A DNA stretch of 5,982 nt. Origin: Solobacterium sp. Lineage in GTDB: Bacteria; Bacillota_I; Bacilli_A; Erysipelotrichales; Erysipelotrichaceae. Below the pieces are notes generated by a model. That model ran no database searches. It had not been told where the DNA came from and worked only from the letters and a program-made list of their open reading frames with translations. Shown here piece by piece: positions 1 to 5,333 of the stretch. The stretch's first letter is position 1, and each line of letters opens with the position of its first letter. The stretch is from positions 1-5,982 of the forward strand of contig JAFVFM010000170.1 of assembly GCA_017475415.1 (NCBI GenBank). The letters run 5' to 3'. The position numbers and the translations under genes were made by a program.

Positions 1-40
1 AGTGCTTGATCTTTACACTATATGTAGAATATATCTTCAT
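1..40 (-). CDS. tnpB: Start of a TnpB-like (IS605 OrfB) protein, partial
   Basis: Thirteen codons read MKIYSTYSVKIKH before the window edge. This resembles the N-terminus of TnpB proteins of IS605-type elements, which commonly begin with a short basic strand ending in KIKH or similar. The ATG at 38-40 is preferred because AGGGAGG (50-56) lies nine bases upstream. A competing ATG at 45-47 in another frame is two bases from that site and meets a stop after nine codons. The gene starts 21 bases after the tnpA stop. TnpB is an RNA-guided DNA nuclease encoded by these transposons. So little is visible that the call rests mostly on position after tnpA, and whether the gene is intact cannot be judged. 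Confidence 0.6.
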   Translation of the reverse strand, partial: MKIYSTYSVKIKH

Positions 41-49
41 ATCGCATAG

Positions 50-56
50 CCTCCCT
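50..56 (-). promoter_or_regulatory. Ribosome binding site of the tnpB-like gene
   Basis: AGGGAGG on the minus strand, nine bases before the ATG at 38-40. It decides the start between two closely spaced ATG codons and suggests that translation initiation of the second gene of the element is preserved although the first gene is broken. Confidence 0.65.
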
Positions 57-61
57 TCCAA

Positions 62-469
62 TTATCTAGTCTTTTGGTTGTTTATATAGGTTTCGACCTG
101 TTCAAGAGTTCTATCACTTACAGTCGCCACAAATTATGATGGATTTCAAAGATGCCCTCCCCATAACTGTTTTTTAATCTCAGGATGATTCAAGAATAGC
201 CATCTTGCAGTATTACCTTTCAGTATTTTAATCACGTCAGAAAGTCTTAACTGTGGCTTACAATCCACAAGAAGATGTATATAATCAGGCATTACTTCCA
301 TCGCAATTATGACCATATCTAAAGATTTTAGTGTTTCAAGAAGATAGTTTTTAACATCTTGTGCAATGTCATCTATAAATATGGGTTTTCTATATTTAGT
401 GACCCATACGATATGGTACTGTAATGAGTAGACATAACCACGACCATGCGTAACATCTTTAGGGGCTGT
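62..469 (-). pseudogene. tnpA: IS200/IS605 TnpA transposase (Y1 HUH family), inactivated
   Basis: The frame reads as TnpA along its length: HGRGYVYSLQYHIVWVTKYRKP near the start in two overlapping parts (HGRGYVYSLQ, then YHIVWVTKYRKP), then EVMPDYIHLLVDCKP, VIKILKG, KKQLWGGHL, FVATVSD and TYINNQ. TnpA is the single-strand transposase that cuts element ends with a tyrosine and a metal-binding HUH motif. Three lesions are visible. The HUH pair, normally H-x-H, reads Y-I-H (codons 281-283, 278-280 and 275-277). A TGA at 146-148 replaces the conserved tryptophan after GGHL. A TAA at 134-136 replaces the aromatic residue of the usual NPSY/DGYF segment. The probable catalytic tyrosine in YINNQ (codon 86-88), 63 residues after the HUH histidine as in related enzymes, lies beyond both stops. 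No usable start codon is found in frame between the TGA at 470-472 and the first motifs, so the 5' end is also damaged or shifted. About 135 codons remain, near family length. Confidence 0.9.
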
Positions 470-480
470 TCAATACGCAT
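446..480. repeat. Inverted repeat ATGCGTA...TACGCAT near the tnpA start
   Basis: A perfect seven-base inverted repeat (446-452 and 474-480) encloses a 21-base loop. It lies across the end of the upstream chimeric ORF and the beginning of the tnpA frame. It could fold in RNA or single-stranded DNA and may act on tnpA translation. A long loop makes the structure weak, and chance cannot be excluded. Confidence 0.4.
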
Positions 481-914
481 CTTTTTCCATGTTTAAAACA
501 TGCCATAAGTTTAACTAAATTACAAGAAATAACGCCTAACTCACGACTAAAGTCACGAGTGTGCGGCGGGTAATAATCAATTTGGTACATATCCATCATC
601 GCTTGATAATAACGAACTTTTAGTGGCACTATTTCTAGATCATTGATTACTCGTATAGCAATCATTTTATCTTCATCTTCTGCTATGATATCAATCGCGA
701 CTCCCTTTAACTCTTCTTTTTCTTTTTCATCAATACAAAGGGATAAGAATTGCAGCTTACCTAAATGAACTTCTGGCAAAATACGCCTCATCAATTCTCT
801 AAATAATTCTTCATTACGGAATACCTTCGCAAAAATAAAATCATTAGTAAGCAGTGGTTCTTTAATTCCATCATAAATTTGTTTCTTCATTTTTTCATCA
901 TTCATTTTACCCAT
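459..914 (-). pseudogene. PDDEXK/Rpn-type nuclease-transposase gene, truncated and fused to an IS left end
   Basis: The ATG at 912-914 follows AGGAGG (923-928) with eight bases between, so initiation looks sound. Residues 1-115 resemble the Rpn/PDDEXK_2 family (recombination-promoting nuclease or putative transposase): EPLLTNDFIFAKVFRNEE near 19-36, ILPEV at 45-49, VAIDIIAEDEDK at 72-83, and LKVRYYQAMMDMYQID at 98-113. The core aspartate (D75) is kept, but where the family normally shows E-x-Q the protein has R88-V89-I90, so nuclease activity is unlikely. Members are usually well over 200 residues; this one ends at 151. Residues 116-151 (PPHTRDF to LNSP) do not resemble the family and are encoded by what looks like the left end of an IS200/IS605 element. 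I read the gene as broken by that insertion. A short product could still be made. Family assignment is from recalled motifs, not a search. Confidence 0.7.
539..560 (-). repeat. Hairpin resembling an IS200/IS605 subterminal recognition hairpin
   Basis: On the minus strand a nine-base stem (ACTCGTGAC paired with GTCGTGAGT) closes a TTTA loop. Two of the pairs are G-T/G-U wobbles. On the plus strand the same positions are A-C mismatches, so the fold favours the minus strand. TnpA enzymes of this family recognise such imperfect hairpins on one strand near the element end. The TTAC at 570-573 lies nine bases outside it. A second copy near the right end, outside the window, would confirm the role. 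Confidence 0.5.
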
Positions 915-922
915 TATGAATA

Positions 923-928
923 CCTCCT
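923..928 (-). promoter_or_regulatory. Ribosome binding site of the PDDEXK-type ORF
   Basis: AGGAGG on the minus strand, eight bases before the ATG at 912-914. It fixes the start of the truncated gene. No convincing promoter is visible between this site and the terminators upstream. Confidence 0.75.
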
Positions 929-945
929 CACTAATATATAGAAAG

Positions 946-972
946 AAAAAAAGGTATTTCCGAAAAAATACC
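946..972 (-). terminator. Second intrinsic terminator between nifJ and the PDDEXK-type ORF
   Basis: On the minus strand GGTATTT and AAATACC (966-972 and 953-959) form a seven-base perfect stem with the loop TTTCGG, followed by seven T residues (946-952). The plus strand has no T run after the stem, so it works in the minus direction. It lies 24 bases beyond the nifJ terminator and only 18 bases before the ribosome binding site of the next ORF, so it backs up nifJ termination and blocks read-through into that ORF. Confidence 0.75.
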
Positions 973-994
973 CAAAATAATCAATTGAAGTTGT

Positions 995-1025
995 AAAAAG
1001 CCTACCGGTTCCCCGATAGGCTTTT
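995..1025 (-). terminator. Intrinsic terminator of nifJ
   Basis: Reading the minus strand, AAAAGCCTA pairs with TAGGCTTTT, and CGG pairs with CCG across one U-G wobble, giving a stem of about 13 pairs closed by a GGAA tetraloop of the GNRA type. Five T residues follow (995-999). On the plus strand the wobble becomes an A-C mismatch, which supports minus-strand use. The hairpin begins six bases after the nifJ stop codon. Confidence 0.88.
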
Positions 1026-1031
1026 GTTTGA

Positions 1032-4000
1032 TTAAGCTAAGTCTTCTTGTAATTTAGCTTTAGTTGTTAATTTAGAATAACGCTTCTTAGCATCTTCTAA
1101 TGTCTTTTCGAATAATGCATCAGCTGCTTCTTGACCCTTAATTGAAGGTAGGTTGAAGTAGCGAGCTTCATTGAGTAAGAAATCATTGAACTTATCCCAA
1201 TTTGGTTCTTTAGAGTCAATTGTTAATGGCTTTTCATTTCTTGGGTCGAAACGATATAGCGTTACATATCCACAATCAACAGCGTTCTTTTGTACTGTAG
1301 GCATTGTAATTAAGCCACCACGGATACCGTGTTCAGCACATGGAGAGTAAGCGATAATGATAGATGGACCATTATAGCTTTCTGCTTCCTTGAAGGCTTT
1401 AATTGTTTGAATTTGGTTAGCACCCATAGAAACTTGAGCGACATAAGCTGTGCCATATTCCATGAAGATTTGACCTAAATCTTTCTTAGCTAAGTCTTTA
1501 CCACCTGCAGCGAACTTCGCAATAGAAGCTGCTTGAGAAGCCTTAGAAGATTGACCACCAGTGTTAGAGTAAACTTCTGTATCTAATACAAGAACATTTA
1601 CATTGAGGTTATTAGCCATTACATGGTCTAAGCCACCGTAACCGATGTCATAAGCCCATCCGTCACCACCAACGATCCATACAGACTTAGATACAAGATC
1701 TCTTTCAAGATCTAATAATTCTTTTACTGCCTCGTTGCTAGAAGCCTTAACGCCTTCAACAATCTTATCTTTTACAGCACGTTGTGCATCACGATCATCA
1801 TTAGCGTCAATATAAGCTTGGAATGCTTCCTTGAGTTCTGGTTCTACAGAATCAAGATTTTCTTCCATGAGACGTAAAATCTTAGCTTGTTTTACATTTT
1901 GAGATACTGCCATACCGAAGCCAAATTCAGCATTGTCTTCGAATAAAGAGTTAGCCCACGCAACACCATTGTTGTCTTTATCTGTTACGAATGGTGTAGA
2001 TGGAGTAGATGAACAGTAAATCATTGAACAGCCAGTAGCGTTAGCTACTAACATATCTTTACCAAACATTTGAGAAGCTAAACGATAATATGGAGCTTCA
2101 CCACAACCTGGACAACAGCCGCTTACTTCGAAGTAAGGCATGAGTAAGGATGAACCTGCTTCAGTCATTGGGTTACCATATTGAGGTTTATATTCTGTTT
2201 CTTTATATAAGTAATCAGCTAATGGCTCTTGGTTGAGTTCTGCATTGATATCTGTAGCTGTTAATGCCTTTGTTGGACATACTGTTAAACATACACCACA
2301 GCCTACGCAGTTAGCTGGTGATAATTGAATACGATATACAAGACCATCTTCCTTAGCGCCTTTATAAGCAGCAGTTGGTTCTTTGTATGTTAATTCAACA
2401 CCACAGTCCTTAGCGATTTCTTCTGCCTTAGCCTTTTCTTCTGGTGTCATTAAGAATGGACGAATTGTAGCATGTGGACATACAAATGCACACTTACCAC
2501 ACTCAACACACTTATCAGCATCCCAAGTAGGAACTAGAGCTGCAATTGTTCTCTTTTCACGGAAAGATACATTCTCAGGAATAGAACCATCTAATACATC
2601 ATATTTCATGAAAGAAGATACTGGCATATCATAACCTTCTAAAGCATTGATTCTTTGTAGGTTATTGTCGAAGTATTCATCGCCTGTTTCTTTATAGAGA
2701 CGACCTTCTGTAGGTAAGTTAGCCCATTCAGGTTTAACTTCTACTTTTACTAAGCCAGATTTACCACGGTCAATCGCATTGTAGTTATTTTGTACTACAT
2801 CTTCACCTTTTCTTGCATATGTATGATGAGCACTTTCCTTCATCAATTCAACTGCCTTTTCATATGGCATGATTTGTTCATTTAATGCGAAGAAAGCAGA
2901 TTGTAGGATTGTATTTGTATGACGACCCATCTTTGTTTCTTGCGCAATATTTGTCGCATTGATGATATAGAAATTCGCTTCTTTCTTAGCTAATGCAGCT
3001 AACATACTATTTGGTAAATGGTTCTCTAATTCTTCAGCTGGAACAGTTGTATTTAATAAGAATGTTCCACCTTTCTTTAAATTTCTTACCATATCAAATT
3101 TGAAACAATAAGAATCTAATGAACAAGAAATGAATTCTGCTTTATCAATATAGTATGGGCTATGAATTGGACTAGGACCAAATCTTAAGTGAGAACGTGT
3201 AACACCACCAGCTTTTCTTGAGTCATATGCGAAATATGCTTGAGAATACATATCTGTATTGTTACCAATGATCTTTACAGAACTCTTATTCGCACCTACT
3301 GTACCATCAGAACCTAAGCCATAGAATAAGCAGCTTGTATAATCTGAATCAATATGAATATCCACTGGAGCGATAGATAGATTTGTTACATCATCTTCGA
3401 TACCAATTGTAAATTCTTCTTTTGGTTCATCTTTCTTTAATTCTTCAAATACACCATTGATGTGAGATGGATTTGTATCCTTAGAAGATAAGCCATAACG
3501 TCCACCAACGATGCAAAGATCCTTTTTATTTCTTAATGCATAGCATACATCTAAGAATAATGGTTCTCTAGCACCTGTTTCTTTTGAACGGTCCAATACA
3601 GCGATTTTCTTAACTGTTTCTGGTAATACATCTAATAAGTATTTTTCAGAGAATGGTCTATATAAGTAAACTTTAATTACACCTACTTTTTCACCATTTT
3701 TATTTAAGTTATCAACTGTTTCAACGATAGTATCTGTAACAGAACCCATCGCAATGATAATTCTTTCAGCATCAGGTGCACCATGATACACAAATGGAGC
3801 ATATGTTCTACCTGTATGATTACTAATTTCTTTTAAATATTTTGCAACGATATCTGGTACTGCTGCATAGTGTTCATTTTGCGCTTCAGCAGCTTGGAAA
3901 TAGATATCATCATTTTGTGAACCACCACGTGTAATTGCATTACCATGTGGGTTTAATGCCTTAGCACGGAACTTTTCAAGTTGTTCTTCATTGATTAAGC

Positions 4001-4589
4001 TACGGAGATATTCATAATCCATAACTTCAATCTTGTCCACTTCGTGAGAAGTACGGAAACCATCAAAGAAGTGCATTACAGGTACTAAACCATCAATTGC
4101 AACTAAGTGAGCTGCACCTGCTAAATCCATACAGTCTTGTACAGAATGTGAACACATCATAACCATACCTGTTTGACGGCAAGCGTAAACGTCTTGGTGA
4201 TCACCGAAGATACTTAATGTGTGTGTAGCTAAGCTTCTTGCTGCAACATGTACAACACCTGGTAATAATTCACCCTTTAATTTGTAAAGGTTTGGAATCA
4301 TCAAGAGTAAACCTTGAGAAGCCGTAAATGTTGTAGCTAAAGAGCCTGCTTGTAAAGCACCATGAATTGTACCTGCAGCACCACCTTCAGCTTGCATTTC
4401 TACAACCTTTACTTTGTCGCCAAATACATTCTTGCGACCTGCTGTTGCCCATGCATCAATGTTCTCTGCCATTGGTGAGGATGGAGTAATAGGATAAATA
4501 CCAGCAACTTCCGTAAAAGCATATGCGGAATGGGCAGTAGCGGTATTACCATCCATCGCTTCGAAAACTTTTTTGTTTTCAGTAGTCAT
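1032..4589 (-). CDS. nifJ: Pyruvate:ferredoxin (flavodoxin) oxidoreductase
   Basis: This cytoplasmic enzyme oxidises pyruvate with CoA to acetyl-CoA and CO2 and reduces ferredoxin or flavodoxin, using thiamine diphosphate (TPP) and three [4Fe-4S] clusters. The 1185 residues match the usual single-chain form. The N-terminal domain has YPITPSSP (32-39) and the conserved glutamate E64 in VEMQAEGG. GLGSDGTVGANK begins at about 424 in the CoA-related domain. Two ferredoxin-type sets follow: C694/C697/C700/C704 (CVECGKCAFVCP) and C761/C764/C767/C771 (CVGCGVCLTVCP). The third cluster has C826 and C829 (CPGCGE), C854 (GCSMIY) and C1084 (SPCAEHG). The TPP motif starts with GDG at 975-977 and leads into LDTEVYSNTGGQSSKA. 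All key residues are present, so the enzyme should be active. The ATG at 4587-4589 is chosen because AGGAGG lies five bases upstream and the family begins at this point. It has its own promoter and terminator, so it is a single-gene unit. The name nifJ is conventional and does not imply nitrogen fixation here. Confidence 0.98.
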   Translation of the reverse strand: MTTENKKVFEAMDGNTATAHSAYAFTEVAGIYPITPSSPMAENIDAWATAGRKNVFGDKVKVVEMQAEGGAAGTIHGALQAGSLATTFTASQGLLLMIPNLYKLKGELLPGVVHVAARSLATHTLSIFGDHQDVYACRQTGMVMMCSHSVQDCMDLAGAAHLVAIDGLVPVMHFFDGFRTSHEVDKIEVMDYEYLRSLINEEQLEKFRAKALNPHGNAITRGGSQNDDIYFQAAEAQNEHYAAVPDIVAKYLKEISNHTGRTYAPFVYHGAPDAERIIIAMGSVTDTIVETVDNLNKNGEKVGVIKVYLYRPFSEKYLLDVLPETVKKIAVLDRSKETGAREPLFLDVCYALRNKKDLCIVGGRYGLSSKDTNPSHINGVFEELKKDEPKEEFTIGIEDDVTNLSIAPVDIHIDSDYTSCLFYGLGSDGTVGANKSSVKIIGNNTDMYSQAYFAYDSRKAGGVTRSHLRFGPSPIHSPYYIDKAEFISCSLDSYCFKFDMVRNLKKGGTFLLNTTVPAEELENHLPNSMLAALAKKEANFYIINATNIAQETKMGRHTNTILQSAFFALNEQIMPYEKAVELMKESAHHTYARKGEDVVQNNYNAIDRGKSGLVKVEVKPEWANLPTEGRLYKETGDEYFDNNLQRINALEGYDMPVSSFMKYDVLDGSIPENVSFREKRTIAALVPTWDADKCVECGKCAFVCPHATIRPFLMTPEEKAKAEEIAKDCGVELTYKEPTAAYKGAKEDGLVYRIQLSPANCVGCGVCLTVCPTKALTATDINAELNQEPLADYLYKETEYKPQYGNPMTEAGSSLLMPYFEVSGCCPGCGEAPYYRLASQMFGKDMLVANATGCSMIYCSSTPSTPFVTDKDNNGVAWANSLFEDNAEFGFGMAVSQNVKQAKILRLMEENLDSVEPELKEAFQAYIDANDDRDAQRAVKDKIVEGVKASSNEAVKELLDLERDLVSKSVWIVGGDGWAYDIGYGGLDHVMANNLNVNVLVLDTEVYSNTGGQSSKASQAASIAKFAAGGKDLAKKDLGQIFMEYGTAYVAQVSMGANQIQTIKAFKEAESYNGPSIIIAYSPCAEHGIRGGLITMPTVQKNAVDCGYVTLYRFDPRNEKPLTIDSKEPNWDKFNDFLLNEARYFNLPSIKGQEAADALFEKTLEDAKKRYSKLTTKAKLQEDLA

Positions 4590-4594
4590 TTCAA

Positions 4595-4600
4595 CCTCCT
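4595..4600 (-). promoter_or_regulatory. Ribosome binding site of nifJ
   Basis: AGGAGG on the minus strand, five bases before the ATG at 4587-4589. It settles the start against a longer in-frame version beginning at 4694, which would start inside the terminator of the upstream operon and upstream of the nifJ promoter. Confidence 0.9.
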
Positions 4601-4626
4601 TATTTGTGAGATAACTCGCTAGTTTT

Positions 4627-4655
4627 ATTATACTTTTTTGCGAAAATGCTTTCAA
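4627..4655 (-). promoter_or_regulatory. Sigma-A type promoter of nifJ
   Basis: On the minus strand TTGAAA (4650-4655) and a perfect TATAAT (4627-4632) are separated by exactly 17 bases, with an A run in the spacer. Transcription would start near 4620, giving a leader of about 30 bases before the ATG. It follows directly after the terminator of the yneF operon. I see no clear operator palindrome or long leader structure, so expression is probably strong and not controlled by a riboswitch. Confidence 0.85.
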
Positions 4656-4678
4656 TATAAAATCGGTGATAAAAAACG

Positions 4679-4702
4679 AAAAAAAAGATACCAAGCGGTA
4701 TC
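4679..4702 (-). terminator. Intrinsic terminator after yneF
   Basis: On the minus strand GATACC and GGTATC form a perfect six-base stem with the loop GCTT (4687-4702), followed by eight T residues (4679-4686). The yneF stop codon ends eight bases upstream. It closes the VWA, unknown-protein, yneF cluster and separates it from nifJ. Confidence 0.85.
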
Positions 4703-4710
4703 CTAAGCCA

Positions 4711-4926
4711 TTATTGTTGATTCATGGTTTTCATAATTGCGCGAATTTGTGCTTCCGTTGGTTTTCTTCCCATTTGGTTGTACATCGCACGTATTTGTTT
4801 TTCCGTAATTGGCGGATTTTCCTTCAATTGTTTTTGGAAATACTTTTGTGATAAAAAGAATGTTACTAAGGCAGAAACTACTGCACCTACGACAAACCAT
4901 AATAGTGATGACCAAAATTCACCCAT
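4711..4926 (-). CDS. yneF: YneF/UPF0154 family small membrane protein
   Basis: The 71-residue protein has one N-terminal membrane segment (about residues 4-23, rich in L, V, F and A) followed by a basic cytoplasmic part. The tail carries the family signature: QKYFQKQLKENPPITEKQIR, then MYNQMGRKPTEAQIRAIMK and a final MNQQ. This follows the pattern of Bacillus subtilis YneF (KNPPIN, QMGMKPS, MMKAMN), which is of similar length. Its function is unknown; the family is widespread in low-GC Gram-positive bacteria and related mollicutes. The ATG at 4924-4926 is chosen because AGAGG (4933-4937) lies six bases upstream. A TTG two codons earlier at 4930-4932 touches that site and cannot be served by it. 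It is the last gene before the terminator and appears to have its own promoter as well. Confidence 0.92.
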   Translation of the reverse strand: MGEFWSSLLWFVVGAVVSALVTFFLSQKYFQKQLKENPPITEKQIRAMYNQMGRKPTEAQIRAIMKTMNQQ

Positions 4927-4955
4927 ACTCAACCTCTCTTCTCTATGTCTTGATA

Positions 4956-4984
4956 ATCATACATAATTCTTTGCATTATTTCAA
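4956..4984 (-). promoter_or_regulatory. Predicted internal promoter for yneF
   Basis: On the minus strand TTGAAA (4979-4984) and TATGAT (4956-4961) are separated by 17 bases. The -35 box overlaps the TGA stop codon of the 113-residue gene. Transcription would begin near 4949, about 23 bases before the yneF ATG. The same -35 sequence and spacing occur in the nifJ promoter. It is a sequence match only. Confidence 0.6.
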
Positions 4985-5322
4985 TATTCCTCTTGCCTCA
5001 TTTTTGCTTCAGCTCGCCTTTTTGCATCCCAAGTAACGGTTTCATCTACTTCTGCAACTAAGCCATGATTACGAATTATTTCATAAGCATCAACTACGCA
5101 TTCTCTTTTCACAGAAATGACATAGATTTCTCTATCTAACTTACCCTTACCTGCAAAATCACGTGGGTCTAGTTTAGAGCCACAACCACAGGCCTGCACT
5201 GTTTCTTGATAATAATGTTTCGCTTTATAGTCCTTAAATCCTTCCTTGCGAAAAGCTTCTTTTATCTTTTCCCATGTTTCACGATCTTTTTTCTTGTAAA
5301 TCGTAACCTTTTTTTCAAACAT
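4981..5322 (-). CDS. Conserved-looking 113-residue protein of unknown function
   Basis: I do not recognise a characterised family. The soluble, charged protein has no signal peptide or membrane segment. It appears to alternate strands and helices: strand KKVTIY (4-9), helix about 13-28, strand about 31-40, a glycine/cysteine loop CGCGSKLDPRDFAGKGKLDR (45-64), strand REIYVISV (64-71), helix about 73-86, and a basic C-terminal helix (98-112). This order could give a small ferredoxin-like alpha/beta fold. The C45/C47 pair could bind metal or be redox active, but two cysteines alone prove nothing. The ATG at 5320-5322 has AGGAG six bases upstream (5329-5333). That site overlaps the TAG stop of the VWA gene, so the two genes are probably translationally coupled. 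yneF follows downstream. Confidence 0.85.
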   Translation of the reverse strand: MFEKKVTIYKKKDRETWEKIKEAFRKEGFKDYKAKHYYQETVQACGCGSKLDPRDFAGKGKLDREIYVISVKRECVVDAYEIIRNHGLVAEVDETVTWDAKRRAEAKMRQEEY

Positions 5323-5328
5323 ATCCTT

Positions 5329-5333
5329 CTCCT
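5329..5333 (-). promoter_or_regulatory. Ribosome binding site overlapping the VWA gene stop codon
   Basis: AGGAG on the minus strand shares two bases with the TAG stop (5332-5334) of the VWA gene and lies six bases before the next ATG. The overlap suggests that ribosomes ending the first gene help to start the second. Confidence 0.75.

Larger units (their letters stand above)
1..569 (-). mobile_element. IS200/IS605-family insertion element, left part (continues past window start)
   Basis: This stretch holds a tnpA-like reading frame followed, 21 bases later on the same strand, by the start of a tnpB-like frame, the usual order in IS605-type elements. The proposed left boundary is after a TTAC on the minus strand (570-573). 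TTAC is a known left flank for some elements of this family, such as IS608. It is followed nine bases later by a minus-strand hairpin (539-560), as expected for the subterminal hairpin that TnpA recognises. The boundary is supported further because the upstream gene stops resembling its family at this point. The right end lies outside the window. The family assignment is strong; the exact left boundary is inference. Confidence 0.7.

Noticed and set aside
134..136. The TAA as direct loss of the TnpA catalytic tyrosine.
   Set aside because: The catalytic tyrosine of this family lies in a later Y-x-x-x-Q helix; here YINNQ at 74-88 fits by spacing from the HUH motif. The TAA instead removes that helix by truncation.
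134..148. Reading the TGA in tnpA as tryptophan under an alternative genetic code.
   Set aside because: TGG is the tryptophan codon in nifJ, TGA ends the 113-residue gene, and the second lesion is a TAA, which such a code would not explain.
385..480. A third-frame minus-strand peptide beginning MRIEQPLKML across the tnpA start.
   Set aside because: It ends soon after at a stop, has no ribosome binding site, and the TnpA motifs are in another frame. It may only mark a frameshift near the original start.
2383..2634. Plus-strand ORF inside nifJ.
   Set aside because: It lies opposite the cluster-binding region of a fully conserved gene, and it has no family resemblance.
4590..4694. Longer nifJ with 35 extra N-terminal residues from an ATG at 4694.
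   Set aside because: That start lies inside the yneF terminator and upstream of the nifJ promoter; the ATG at 4589 has AGGAGG five bases away and matches where the family begins.
4666..5036. Plus-strand and alternative-frame ORFs over yneF and its flanks.
   Set aside because: They overlap a recognised yneF, a terminator and a promoter on the minus strand, and show no coherent protein features.
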